A DNA stretch of 64,000 bases from an uncultured Chlamydia sp. GTDB lineage: Bacteria; Chlamydiota; Chlamydiia; Chlamydiales; Simkaniaceae. The position numbers and the translations under genes are program-made. The stretch's first letter is position 1; every line of letters begins with the position of its first letter. The stretch covers positions 1-64,000 of the forward strand of contig CAMGYI010000002.1 of the NCBI GenBank assembly GCA_946127115.1, read 5' to 3'. The notes below the pieces were generated by a model, which was not told where the DNA came from, ran no database searches, and worked only from the letters and a program-made list of their open reading frames with translations. Of this stretch, positions 20,427-28,562 are shown piece by piece.

Positions 20427-20885
20427 CTAAATACGCAAATCACCTCTCTTTTGCAAGCAATAATCTAGAACTTCACTTCCCCCTGCAATGAGAGGGAGAG
20501 CTCTTGCCTCTTCATGAGTCACCCACCTCCCTTCGGTATGTTCTTTTAAATGAATTTGGAGTGTAGGCTTCCTTTCAAAAGTGCAATAATAAACAGTGAA
20601 ATCATATTTCAAATCCCTCCGTTCAAAATAGAAAGTGAGAAAATGAGAAAGATCCTTCGGGAGCACCGCAATCCTCACTTCTTCATGTAACTCTCTCCGT
20701 GCTCCTTCAATACGAGCTTCTCCATCATTGAGCTTTCCCCCAGGAAGACACCATTTTTCACCTGAAAAACATTTAGGATGGCGTTTGAGCAGTAAAAAGG
20801 TATTCTGATACTGACAATAGCATCCTACAGCAGTAAAATCTGCGATAAACCCCTTGGGAGCTTCTAAAAAAATCCGAGGAGACAT
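20427..20885 (-). CDS. Nudix hydrolase
   Basis: A 152-aa protein with a full Nudix box near residues 48-70: GGKLNDGEARIEGARRELHE followed by EV, with the RExxEE metal-binding residues present. Such enzymes hydrolyse nucleoside diphosphate derivatives (for example oxidised nucleotides or sugar nucleotides) in the cytosol; the substrate here is unknown. It is divergent from the LicD-like gene, the two start codons being 39 bp apart, so their promoters must overlap. Confidence 0.88.
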   Translation of the reverse strand: MSPRIFLEAPKGFIADFTAVGCYCQYQNTFLLLKRHPKCFSGEKWCLPGGKLNDGEARIEGARRELHEEVRIAVLPKDLSHFLTFYFERRDLKYDFTVYYCTFERKPTLQIHLKEHTEGRWVTHEEARALPLIAGGSEVLDYCLQKRGDLRI

Positions 20886-20923
20886 TTCCAGTAAAATTGG
20901 TTATTGTGTAGAATGTCATAAAC

Positions 20924-22048
20924 ATGGCCATCATAGATATATTTCCAAAAATATGTAAGCTTTTTCCTGGAACTACAGGTATTTTTCTTCAAGTCGGAAT
21001 GGTTTTGGTCAGTTACTACCACATCCTTTCCGAAAATGTTGTGATCAACACTTCTTTCGAAGAAGCTCGAGGCCTCGAAAAATTCGCAAATGTCCTGCTC
21101 ATGCCAACTCAATACCTCTGCGAAGGAAAAACTGTGAATTTTAATGGCCAAGAGTTTGAAATAAAGCAACGGTTTCAGTACAAAACTAAAAAACAGATCT
21201 ATTCCCCTATTGCCCTAACATTTTTCACACCAGGGATTCTTTTAGGATGCACTATAAAAGGGATTGCTCTCTCTAATTATGAGGTCAAGGCACGTCACAT
21301 CGCCCTAAAAGCCCATTTTAACTCTACCGAGGTCCTATCAAATCTTAATCAATTCCACGCCCTTGGCATTGATATCACTGACTGGAGGGAAGGAGAGGCG
21401 TGCACCCCTCAAGGGTATAAACGATGCCCCGGTGATGAAAACAATCTAGCTCCCGATAAAGAAGCACTCGTTGAAATCTCCAAACTTTTTTCAGAAGCCG
21501 GAATTCTCTTCTGGGTCGACTGTGGCACATGTATTGGAACCTATCGATATGGAGGAGTTATCCCATGGGATAATGACCTTGATCTTTCGATTCTCGTTGA
21601 TGACTTTCAAAATGCTAAAAATATCCTTAAAAATCTCAACTCCAAGAAGTTTGTTTCTCAAGATTGGTCAAGCCGGGGGCATCCCGGAAGCTATATCCGT
21701 GTTTACGTAAAAGAAAACCAAAACCATATTGATATCTACTGCAACAATATTGACCCCATTGCAAAAACAATCACTTACATTGTTTCTCATCTCGATAGCA
21801 ACTTCATGGCAGAAGACTGGAAAGAAAGGGAGCGAAGACAGATGTCCCCTATTCCCTTTGATGTTGTATTTCCTCTTAAGAACAGCATATTTGATGGGAT
21901 CAAAGTCCCCGTACCTAACAAAACTGCCCGTTTTATCCAGTACAAGTACGGTCCCAATATCAATCCCCCACGGATCTATAATGAAAAAACCGGTGAATAC
22001 GAAAAAGATCTTACCCACCCCTACTGGAATGTTCCCCTGGCTCACTAA
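20924..22048 (+). CDS. LicD/fukutin-like protein
   Basis: A 374-aa protein whose C-terminal half has the LicD/fukutin-type nucleotidyltransferase block: EAGILFWVDCGTCIGTYRYG followed by GVIPWDNDLDLSILVDD. The DxD pair (DNDLD) is the likely metal site. LicD proteins attach phosphocholine to surface glycans and fukutin-related proteins transfer ribitol-phosphate, so modification of a surface polymer or host target is possible. The first 140 residues have two hydrophobic segments (about 20-35 and 85-107) and no known domain, so membrane association is likely. No second copy or glycan cluster is nearby. Confidence 0.7.
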   Translation: MAIIDIFPKICKLFPGTTGIFLQVGMVLVSYYHILSENVVINTSFEEARGLEKFANVLLMPTQYLCEGKTVNFNGQEFEIKQRFQYKTKKQIYSPIALTFFTPGILLGCTIKGIALSNYEVKARHIALKAHFNSTEVLSNLNQFHALGIDITDWREGEACTPQGYKRCPGDENNLAPDKEALVEISKLFSEAGILFWVDCGTCIGTYRYGGVIPWDNDLDLSILVDDFQNAKNILKNLNSKKFVSQDWSSRGHPGSYIRVYVKENQNHIDIYCNNIDPIAKTITYIVSHLDSNFMAEDWKERERRQMSPIPFDVVFPLKNSIFDGIKVPVPNKTARFIQYKYGPNINPPRIYNEKTGEYEKDLTHPYWNVPLAH

Positions 22049-22120
22049 GACTCCTAAGAATTTGATGAAAATCATGAATTGATCAATAAATATAACCTGA
22101 GGACACATAGAAAGCCCCTT

Positions 22121-22699
22121 TCAACCATGAAGTGCAATCGATATTTGATTCAACCAATTATAAAACTCTAAATTCTCACTAAGCTCTGGGTGAAATGTTG
22201 CAACAACTACATTATTTTGTTTTAGAAGCATCGGACGCTTTTCTAAAGTAGCCAATATTTCTACACCTACACCTACTGAAATAACCTGGGGAGCTCGAAT
22301 ACACGTCATCTCCAGTTCTAATGAGCCAAAAGAACTGATTCCTTTTGCAGTAAAACTTTCAATTTGCCTCCCATAGGCATTACGTTCAACATTAATATCA
22401 ATAAGACCTAAGTGATTTTGGGAGCAGTGGATGGGGTTAGAAAGTAAAATCATCCCGGCGCAGGTTCCAAAAATAAGATTCCCTTTTTCGTGAAACTTGA
22501 TGATGGCTTTCTTCCAATGCAGTGGAGTCATTAGCTTTAGTATAGAGGTTGATTCACCCCCTGGAATCACGAGAGCATCTGCTCCCATTAATTCCTCAGG
22601 TTGCCTGACCAGTTTTGCTTGAAGCCCTGCTCTCTCTAGGCTTCTCTGATGTAAATAAAAGCTCCCTTGTAATGCGAGTACAGCAAACCTTCCCGTCAT
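22121..22699 (-). CDS. pdxT: Pyridoxal 5'-phosphate synthase glutaminase subunit
   Basis: A 192-aa class I glutaminase that supplies ammonia to PdxS. The catalytic triad is visible: Cys in IFGTCAGMILL, and His and Glu in TFHPELSE. The GGESTS loop is typical of PdxT. The ATG at 22699 overlaps the pdxS stop (TGATG), so the two are translationally coupled; the two upstream GTG codons are unlikely starts. It is the last gene of the thi-pdx operon. PLP synthesis is unusual in Chlamydiota as far as I know. Confidence 0.95.
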   Translation of the reverse strand: MTGRFAVLALQGSFYLHQRSLERAGLQAKLVRQPEELMGADALVIPGGESTSILKLMTPLHWKKAIIKFHEKGNLIFGTCAGMILLSNPIHCSQNHLGLIDINVERNAYGRQIESFTAKGISSFGSLELEMTCIRAPQVISVGVGVEILATLEKRPMLLKQNNVVVATFHPELSENLEFYNWLNQISIALHG

Positions 22700-23580
22700 C
22701 ACCACCCTCTACGAGCAAACGTTTCATTTTCAGGTATTTTACTGATGTTAATTCCCACCATAGGCTCTCCTAAAGATTCAGAAACTTGAGCTAGGATATT
22801 AGGGTCTTGATAATGGGTTGTTGCTCGAACAATTGCTTGAGCACGTCGTTCTGGATCTCCAGATTTAAAAATGCCCGATCCAACAAATACAGATTCAGCT
22901 CCCAACTTCATCATTAAAGCTGCATCTGCAGGAGTGGCAATCCCTCCAGCTGCAAAATTTTGAACAGGCAATTTCCCTTCATTTGAAACACGTTGGACAA
23001 GACTAAAAGGAGCTTCAAGATCTTTTGAAGCACTCATTAATTCATCCTGTCTTAATGTCGTTAGCCACCGTATCTCGCTTTGGATAGTTCTCATATGCCG
23101 AACTGCTTCTATAACATTACCCGTTCCTGCCTCCCCTTTTGTACGTAATAGCGCAGCCCCCTCTCCAATACGACGTAAAGCTTCACCTAAATTGCAACAC
23201 CCACAAACAAAAGGGATATTAAATACTTGTTTATCAATATGGTATTTATCATCTGCTGGGCTCAAAACTTCACTCTCATCAATAAAATCGACACCCAACG
23301 CTTGCAAAATTTCTGCTTCAACAAAATGACCGATACGAACTTTTGCCATCACAGGAATCGATACTGCGTCCATAATCTCCCGAACCATGTGGACATCACT
23401 CATACGGGATATTCCTCCTTCTAAACGGATATCTGCAGGAACTCGTTCCAGAGCCATCACTGCTACCGCCCCTGAATTTTCGGCAATTCTTGCTTGGGTG
23501 GGGTTTGTGACATCCATAATCACACCCCCTCTAAGCATTTCAGCTAAACCTGTTTTTAGATTTATTTCATCTTTTGTCAT
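22699..23580 (-). CDS. pdxS: Pyridoxal 5'-phosphate synthase lyase subunit
   Basis: A 293-aa (beta/alpha)8 enzyme that makes PLP from ribose-5-phosphate, glyceraldehyde-3-phosphate and ammonia. Key residues are present: Asp in VIMDVTNP, the first lysine in [10 protein letters not shown], the second in [12 protein letters not shown], and VPADIR. One oddity is [13 protein letters not shown] where most family members have GAR before (N/D)LGEALRR. GAGG lies upstream of the ATG. The gap to thiF is only 42 nt, so it lies in the thiamine operon. rpiA, which serves the same ribose-5-phosphate pool, is elsewhere in the window. Confidence 0.96.
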   Translation of the reverse strand: MTKDEINLKTGLAEMLRGGVIMDVTNPTQARIAENSGAVAVMALERVPADIRLEGGISRMSDVHMVREIMDAVSIPVMAKVRIGHFVEAEILQALGVDFIDESEVLSPADDKYHIDKQVFNIPFVCGCCNLGEALRRIGEGAALLRTKGEAGTGNVIEAVRHMRTIQSEIRWLTTLRQDELMSASKDLEAPFSLVQRVSNEGKLPVQNFAAGGIATPADAALMMKLGAESVFVGSGIFKSGDPERRAQAIVRATTHYQDPNILAQVSESLGEPMVGINISKIPENETFARRGW

Positions 23581-23622
23581 TATAAAAACCTCATATTTGA
23601 TTTAGCCCCAAAGTGATCTTTA

Positions 23623-24726
23623 TTAACACTCGACTAAATTTGTCTTTTTCCCAGGGCTAAAATTTATCGTTTTGTTTTTAATATATCCTCCATCAAGAGA
23701 AAAAATATTTGAGCGATTAAAATTCTGACGAGCTTTCAATGCAGCTAAACTACTTCTGATTCCCTTTTGGCAATAGAGTACCACTGAATCATCAATAGAA
23801 CATTGTTCGAAAAAATTCTCCAACTCATTGAGAGGAATATGTTGTCCGCCCACATGCCCTAAGGATCGTTCTAAGCTAGAGCGAATGTCAACAAGCAACG
23901 TATTAGTATTTGATTTAAAAGTAGTTTCTATCTCTAAGCTAGTCAATTGAACCGGTGACGTTAAGATGGAAAATTTGGGAATAGAAATTTTGGGAATACG
24001 ATACTGTTTAATCTGAATTTTCTCGCTATTAAAGACCCACAAGTTTCCTGGGGCTACATTTTGATCATTCGTAAGAACCTCGACTGTTTTAATCACTTGC
24101 ATTATTGCAATAATCGCAGGAGTATATCCGAGGATTCCTGCGTCTGCACACCCTGCTAGCTGGGACGGATTTGGTGGGCAAGGGAATAGATCTTGATACT
24201 GCCTCGATCTCTTTTTTGTTTTTGGAAAGTTAAACACGGCAAGATGGCCAATGTTTTGGAAAACGGCTCCATAAATAAATGGTTTGTTTAATTGTGCACA
24301 AGCCTCATCGATTAAGTAATATGAAAAGATAGTATCCGTTGCCCCGACAATTATATCATAATCGGAAAAAATTGTCTTTATATTTCTTTCTGATAAAAAT
24401 TCAGGAATGGCTTCAATCTTAATAAAAGGGTTGCTTTCAGAGAGTTTGTCTTTTGCGATGCATACTTTTTGTTTGCCAACATCTCCTGGATTATAAAGAG
24501 GTTGTCGGCATAAATTACTCATTTCGATCACATCTCCGTCAAGAATTCCTAGAGTTCCTATTCCCATAGAAGTCAGATATTGGAGAATAGGACACCCAAG
24601 TCCTCCCGCACCTACAACAAGAACACTAGAGTCACGAAGTGTCTTTTGACACATAATTCCAAATCCAGAAAGCATCATCTGCTTTTCATAAAATTGAAGT
24701 TCTTCAGTTGTAAAATCATTGATCAT
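23623..24726 (-). CDS. thiF: ThiF/MoeB-type adenylyltransferase fused to a rhodanese domain
   Basis: A 367-aa protein. Residues about 15-245 form an E1-like domain with the nucleotide loop VVGAGGLGCPILQYL, the arginine finger NLCRQPLY and the GATD block. Residues about 265-355 form a rhodanese domain with the active cysteine in VLYCQKGIRSS. It should adenylate the C-terminal glycine of ThiS and help load sulfur onto it. The usual pair of CxxC zinc motifs is not visible (only CPP and CAD). The ATG overlaps the thiE stop (ATGA). It may also serve molybdopterin or other sulfur carriers, but the context favours thiamine. Confidence 0.85.
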   Translation of the reverse strand: MINDFTTEELQFYEKQMMLSGFGIMCQKTLRDSSVLVVGAGGLGCPILQYLTSMGIGTLGILDGDVIEMSNLCRQPLYNPGDVGKQKVCIAKDKLSESNPFIKIEAIPEFLSERNIKTIFSDYDIIVGATDTIFSYYLIDEACAQLNKPFIYGAVFQNIGHLAVFNFPKTKKRSRQYQDLFPCPPNPSQLAGCADAGILGYTPAIIAIMQVIKTVEVLTNDQNVAPGNLWVFNSEKIQIKQYRIPKISIPKFSILTSPVQLTSLEIETTFKSNTNTLLVDIRSSLERSLGHVGGQHIPLNELENFFEQCSIDDSVVLYCQKGIRSSLAALKARQNFNRSNIFSLDGGYIKNKTINFSPGKKTNLVEC

Positions 24727-25352
24727 ACAACACCTGCTATAATATTTCTCAGTATTCTACATGCATCTTTGGGATTGTCACTGTTACACACTGCCCGCAC
24801 AACGGCAATGGCATCAGCACCAGCATTGACAACCGTATGCACACGCGCATAGTCAATGCCTCCAATGCAAACAAGAGGAAGATTGATATGCTGTTTAACG
24901 ACTTTTATCATCTCTACCCCTAATGGAGGATAGTCTTTCTTCTTTGTAAGGGTTGGATAAATATGCCCTAATGAGACATAGTCACAATAGGGTTCAATTG
25001 ATTTTGCTTCATTAAGGTTTGCTGCAGTTCCTCCAATAATAAAATCTTTTTTCACATTCTGTCTAACCCAGGAAGGGCTGATATCTTTCTGACCTAAATG
25101 GACTCCTGAAGCATGAACTAATAGGGCAATATCCAGGCGATCATTTACAATAAATGGAACTTGAAAATCACTACAAATATTCGAAATTTCTTGAGCTAAT
25201 TCTATTCTTGCCTTGTCGGAGTCTCTTTTATCTCTAAGTTGGATAAAGTCAGCTCCTCCCTGACATGACATTTTTGCAATGGTTGCTGGACAATGTTTGA
25301 ATCTTTTCTCTGTATTGATAACGACATATAGACCCTTTATTTTCTTATGCAT
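24723..25352 (-). CDS. thiE: Thiamine-phosphate synthase
   Basis: A 209-aa TIM-barrel enzyme that joins HMP-pyrophosphate and the carboxythiazole phosphate to form thiamine monophosphate. Motifs: DFIQLRDKRD, VNDRLDIALLVHASGVHLGQ, SLGHIYPTLTKKKDYPPLG and the phosphate-binding CIGGIDYARVHTVVNAGADA. It overlaps thiG by 16 nt and thiF by 4 nt. ThiE gives TMP, so a TMP kinase (thiL) is still needed to reach TPP; it is not in the window. Confidence 0.95.
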   Translation of the reverse strand: MHKKIKGLYVVINTEKRFKHCPATIAKMSCQGGADFIQLRDKRDSDKARIELAQEISNICSDFQVPFIVNDRLDIALLVHASGVHLGQKDISPSWVRQNVKKDFIIGGTAANLNEAKSIEPYCDYVSLGHIYPTLTKKKDYPPLGVEMIKVVKQHINLPLVCIGGIDYARVHTVVNAGADAIAVVRAVCNSDNPKDACRILRNIIAGVV

Positions 25353-26155
25353 GGGCGTATTCCTTTAGGAAGATTAAAGATGTTTAGGCGCCCTTTAGAA
25401 GGAGTGCTTGCAAGAGCAAAAAATCGTTTAGGGATCCTCCCTGCTAGATAAGCATGTCGACCACCTTCACTTGCTAACTTCATCGCTTGTGCCATTTGAA
25501 TCGGATGATTTGCTCCTGCAATTGCCGTATTTAGTAAAACGGCATCAACTCCTAGTTCCATCGCTTCCGCAACATCAGAAGCTGTTCCAATTCCAGCATC
25601 GATGATCACAGGGATTTTTATAAAATGTCGAATCAGGGCAATGGTATGTTTGTTTTGGATCCCTCTTCCAGAACCTATGAGAGAACCAAGGGGCATAATT
25701 GCAGAACATCCCAGGCTTTCAAGTTTTCGGCAAACGATCAAATCGTCGCTGCAATATGCCAATACATAAAACCCTTCGCGAATTAAGGTCTCAGCTGCTG
25801 AAATCAGCTCAATAGAATTAGGTAAGAGGGTTTCATCATCCCCAATAACTTCAAGTTTAATCCATCGAGTATTCAAGGCTTCTCGTGCCAATCTGGCAGT
25901 TAGAATTGCATCTTGAGCTGTGTAGCAGCCAGCTGTATTTGGAAGAATTGTTAGATTTTTTTTCGATAGTTGACTGAGAAGATTTGATTCACCTGGCTTA
26001 TGATGTCTCATACTGACAGTGACAATCTCTGCACCACTTGCCTCAATTGCTCCGTTTAGGGTTGCTATATCGGGATAACGAGCCGTTCCAACTAAAAGTC
26101 GTGAGCTAAACATTTTTCCACATAACTTCCAAGTTTCTAATAACATCTCTTTCAT
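25337..26155 (-). CDS. thiG: Thiazole synthase
   Basis: A 272-aa enzyme that condenses deoxyxylulose-5-phosphate, dehydroglycine and ThiS thiocarboxylate into the thiazole phosphate. The Schiff-base lysine is in WIKLEVIGDD (about residue 100). Other blocks are GTARYPDIATLNGAIEASGA, IIDAGIGTASDVAEAMELGV and DAVLLNTAIAGANHPIQMA. The start has GGAGG 5 nt upstream, a box that also forms the last Gly-Gly codons of thiS. thiO at the other side of thiS would supply the dehydroglycine. Confidence 0.96.
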   Translation of the reverse strand: MKEMLLETWKLCGKMFSSRLLVGTARYPDIATLNGAIEASGAEIVTVSMRHHKPGESNLLSQLSKKNLTILPNTAGCYTAQDAILTARLAREALNTRWIKLEVIGDDETLLPNSIELISAAETLIREGFYVLAYCSDDLIVCRKLESLGCSAIMPLGSLIGSGRGIQNKHTIALIRHFIKIPVIIDAGIGTASDVAEAMELGVDAVLLNTAIAGANHPIQMAQAMKLASEGGRHAYLAGRIPKRFFALASTPSKGRLNIFNLPKGIRPCIRK

Positions 26156-26156
26156 T

Positions 26157-26252
26157 TTATCCTCCTTGAAAAGACTCTACAATATCGATTTGGGATCCTT
26201 CCAGAACCTCTTGAATATGCCATTTATTGCGGGAAACAATCGTTCCATTCAT
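26157..26252 (-). CDS. thiS: Short ThiS-like sulfur carrier, N-terminal half missing
   Basis: A 31-aa reading frame between thiO and thiG, MNGTIVSRNKWHIQEVLEGS then QIDIVESFQGG. It aligns with the C-terminal half of ThiS (for example NxxIVPRxxW, DGD/EGS, I.I, Gly-Gly end), and the Gly-Gly tail needed for adenylation is intact. Normal ThiS is about 65 aa. The frame upstream is closed at once by the thiO stop codon, so no in-frame first half exists. AAGGAG precedes the ATG. Either it is a truncated, dying gene or a trimmed carrier. Too short for usual gene finders. Confidence 0.7.
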   Translation of the reverse strand: MNGTIVSRNKWHIQEVLEGSQIDIVESFQGG

Positions 26253-26264
26253 TGCATGCTCCTT

Positions 26265-27320
26265 TTATGAATTCTTAATAAGTTCAACAATGACTTGAGT
26301 TGTGTATGGAGCTAAGAGAACTCCATCTCTTCCATGCCCTGTTGCTGTATAGAGGTGTTCAATCTGTTCTCTTTGAATTACTGGTGTGCGTTGAGGTGTC
26401 ATAGGACGCAATGCAGCTCCTGCTTCTAAAAACTCAAACTCAGAAACAATCGGCATTACATACCATGCTTCTTTCAGGAGGCTTTGAATGCCTCCGATGG
26501 TAACAGTCTGCTTAAAACCAACATCCTCCATTGTAGCTCCAATTTTTAGTGTTTTATCTTGCTTTGGAACAAGATACACTCTAGGGGTTCTAATTATATG
26601 AGAGATCTGAATAGCATCAGGAATAAGTGCCGTAATAGATTGACCTTTTAAAGGATATACATCTATATTCGATCCTAGTGAACTTGACCAAGCTCCTGTA
26701 GCTATGACAATTTTATCTCCCTTCACCCGTTGTTGGTTATCTAAGATGACTCCTAATGCTTTACCTCTTTCTTTCCAAACCTGTTCTACATGAACATTTT
26801 CATAAATAACTCCCCCTTTCTTTAAAATTGCTTTCACCAAAGCTTTCAATAGCTCTCGACTATTAATTTGGGACTCTTGAGATACCCAAACACCTCCTAC
26901 AATATGGTCAGTCAATAACGGTTCCTTTTCTCTCACCTCACCGCCAGAAAGCCATTTGACCTCAATCGTCTTGTCAATAGGCCTTTGATGTAAGTGTTGA
27001 AGCACTTGATATTCATCTTGACTTGATGCAACAAGAAGAGTTCCCTTTCCTTCCATTGCTATAGATTGATCGCTATCATCTTGAAGATCTTTTAAAAAAG
27101 TTGGGTATAAAGCAAGGCTCTTCATTCCTTGAAAAAAGATCGAATCATCGACAAACCTTGTTTCAGAATAAGGACAGAGCATGCCTCCACTTATCCAAGA
27201 TGCACCTGTCTCAATTCGACCTTTATCAAAAACTAAAACCTCATATCCTTGTCTCAGTAGTTGCCAAGCAATGCTCATACCAATAACTCCCCCCCCAATA
27301 ACAATTGTTTTTCCTATCAT
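26265..27320 (-). CDS. thiO: Glycine oxidase ThiO
   Basis: A 351-aa FAD-dependent oxidase that turns glycine into the imine used by ThiG. The FAD motif is TIVIGGGVIGMSIAWQLLRQ at the very start; the C-terminus has TATGHGRDGVLLAP. I choose the ATG at 27320, which puts the Rossmann motif at residue 4. The longer frame to 27503 runs into the end of thi5 in another frame and has no homology. ThiO instead of ThiH means that the thiazole branch uses oxygen and glycine, not radical-SAM tyrosine lyase. Confidence 0.92.
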   Translation of the reverse strand: MIGKTIVIGGGVIGMSIAWQLLRQGYEVLVFDKGRIETGASWISGGMLCPYSETRFVDDSIFFQGMKSLALYPTFLKDLQDDSDQSIAMEGKGTLLVASSQDEYQVLQHLHQRPIDKTIEVKWLSGGEVREKEPLLTDHIVGGVWVSQESQINSRELLKALVKAILKKGGVIYENVHVEQVWKERGKALGVILDNQQRVKGDKIVIATGAWSSSLGSNIDVYPLKGQSITALIPDAIQISHIIRTPRVYLVPKQDKTLKIGATMEDVGFKQTVTIGGIQSLLKEAWYVMPIVSEFEFLEAGAALRPMTPQRTPVIQREQIEHLYTATGHGRDGVLLAPYTTQVIVELIKNS

Positions 27321-27369
27321 AACTTTTCCAGGTTGAAAAAAAGAAGAGCTTCGATCTCCTCTTGTATAA

Positions 27370-28329
27370 TTATGCAACACTTTTTGTAGAGTTTTGCTGG
27401 ATGATTGGCTTGCAAGCCGCATAGGGAGTTTCTGGAACAAACTCATTGGTATAGCACTGATTGGAATCATAGTTTCTGGGAACAATCTGGAGTTTTTCTG
27501 CATAAAGACCTACTTTTTTCCAGTCTCGCTCAGTATTTAAAAGAGTTCTCGAAAAGAATGGAAGGCAACTTATAAATATTTTTTTGTATAGAGACGTATC
27601 CAAATGAGGATATTCTTGACAGAAAACCTCATAAGCTTTGTAAGGGTTTTCTAATGTATAAGACAATCCCCGTTGCGTTGCTTTCATAAACTTCTTTACT
27701 AATGAGGATTGTTTCTCTAACATTTGCTCGTGAGCTATGAACATAATCGAACAAAAGCAACAGCAACCGAGGCCTGCTAGCTCATCAATTCGAAGCATGC
27801 CTACTTCATCGTGATTGAACTCAAGTTCGATTTTCTGGAAACATCCGATACCGATTCCAGCGTCTATGCTTCCCTTGATAATGGCATTTGCGACATTCAT
27901 TCCAACACGAATTGTTTCATACTGGTTTTTTGATATCCCTGCTCTTTTAGCTAAATCGTCAATCATGACCTTTCCAAACTCACCAACATAACCTAATCTT
28001 TTCCCAACGATATCATTAAAAGAGGTGATAGAACTCTTTTTAGAGAAAATGAGACCTGTTGGAGGTTCATCCATTAAAGTTCCAATAGATTTAACGGGAT
28101 ACTTACGACTTCTGGCAGCATAACAGTGCACCATTGCCTTTAACCCTAAGTCTACACTTCCTCTCCCAACAAGCTCCGTGACATCACTCGGGTCTGTTGG
28201 CTGGAGAATAGATAAATTAACGGACTCCTCCTCATAATATCCTAGGTGCTTTGCGACAAAAATAGGGGTGTGGTAGGGGTTTGCATACCAGTTTAATAAT
28301 AGGCTTGTTCTCTTGTTGGTATTTGACAT
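27370..28329 (-). CDS. thi5: Thi5-type HMP-P synthase (eukaryote-like, PLP-consuming)
   Basis: A 319-aa NMT1/THI5-family protein that looks much more like fungal Thi5 than like ThiY-type binding proteins. Matching blocks are GLKAMVHCYAA (Lys64 for PLP, His68 as the histidine donor), DEPPTGL, GKRLGYVGEFGK, RVGMNVANAII, DAGIGIGC, LGCCCFC (iron motif, residues 189-193), RDWKKV and NEF. In yeast and Candida the same enzyme makes HMP-P from PLP and its own active-site histidine in a single turnover. No signal peptide is present, which argues against a periplasmic binding protein. The ATG at 28329 has GGAG 7 nt upstream. It is first gene behind the TPP riboswitch. Confidence 0.9.
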   Translation of the reverse strand: MSNTNKRTSLLLNWYANPYHTPIFVAKHLGYYEEESVNLSILQPTDPSDVTELVGRGSVDLGLKAMVHCYAARSRKYPVKSIGTLMDEPPTGLIFSKKSSITSFNDIVGKRLGYVGEFGKVMIDDLAKRAGISKNQYETIRVGMNVANAIIKGSIDAGIGIGCFQKIELEFNHDEVGMLRIDELAGLGCCCFCSIMFIAHEQMLEKQSSLVKKFMKATQRGLSYTLENPYKAYEVFCQEYPHLDTSLYKKIFISCLPFFSRTLLNTERDWKKVGLYAEKLQIVPRNYDSNQCYTNEFVPETPYAACKPIIQQNSTKSVA

Positions 28330-28449
28330 AATTTTCTCCAAATGAATTGCTGTTTTTTGTGAAACCAATAATTAGCAAAATGACAGGGAAAAATTAGAGA
28401 ATACACCAAAAGCATAGATCGCTTAAAAAAAGAAAGAATAAACATATTG

Positions 28450-28521
28450 AGTCCTTACGCTAGCATTAACTAGATCAAGTTAACAGGTATAATCTCAGCT
28501 CATTTTAGAGCACCCTGCTCA
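28450..28521 (-). promoter_or_regulatory. TPP riboswitch (THI element)
   Basis: Read on the minus strand the leader contains GAGCAGGGTGC, then the invariant GCTGAGATTATACC and the thi-box core TTGATCTAGTTAATGCTAGC followed by GTAAGGA. TGAG at the start can pair with CTCA at the end as P1. These are the conserved parts of the thiamine-pyrophosphate aptamer. It precedes thi5 by about 120 nt. No strong terminator follows, so control may act on translation of thi5 or by a weaker attenuator. Confidence 0.93.
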
Positions 28522-28533
28522 TTTTGCAACACA

Positions 28534-28562
28534 AACCTAAGCTCCATCTTCCTTTTTGTCAA
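28534..28562 (-). promoter_or_regulatory. Promoter of the thi-pdx operon
   Basis: On the minus strand TTGACA (28557-28562) is a perfect -35 box, followed by a 17-bp spacer and TAGGTT (28534-28539) as a weak -10. The start would fall near 28527, a few bases before the TPP aptamer. It overlaps the 3' end of thiD, so the riboswitch operon can be transcribed apart from thiD. Confidence 0.6.

Noticed and set aside
27321-27503. N-terminal extension of ThiO
   Set aside because: It overlaps the thi5 3' end in another frame, and the FAD motif begins right after the ATG at 27320.
27370-28329. ThiY/NMT1 substrate-binding protein of an ABC importer
   Set aside because: There is no signal peptide, no permease or ATPase gene beside it, and the catalytic Lys, His and CCCFC residues of Thi5 are present.
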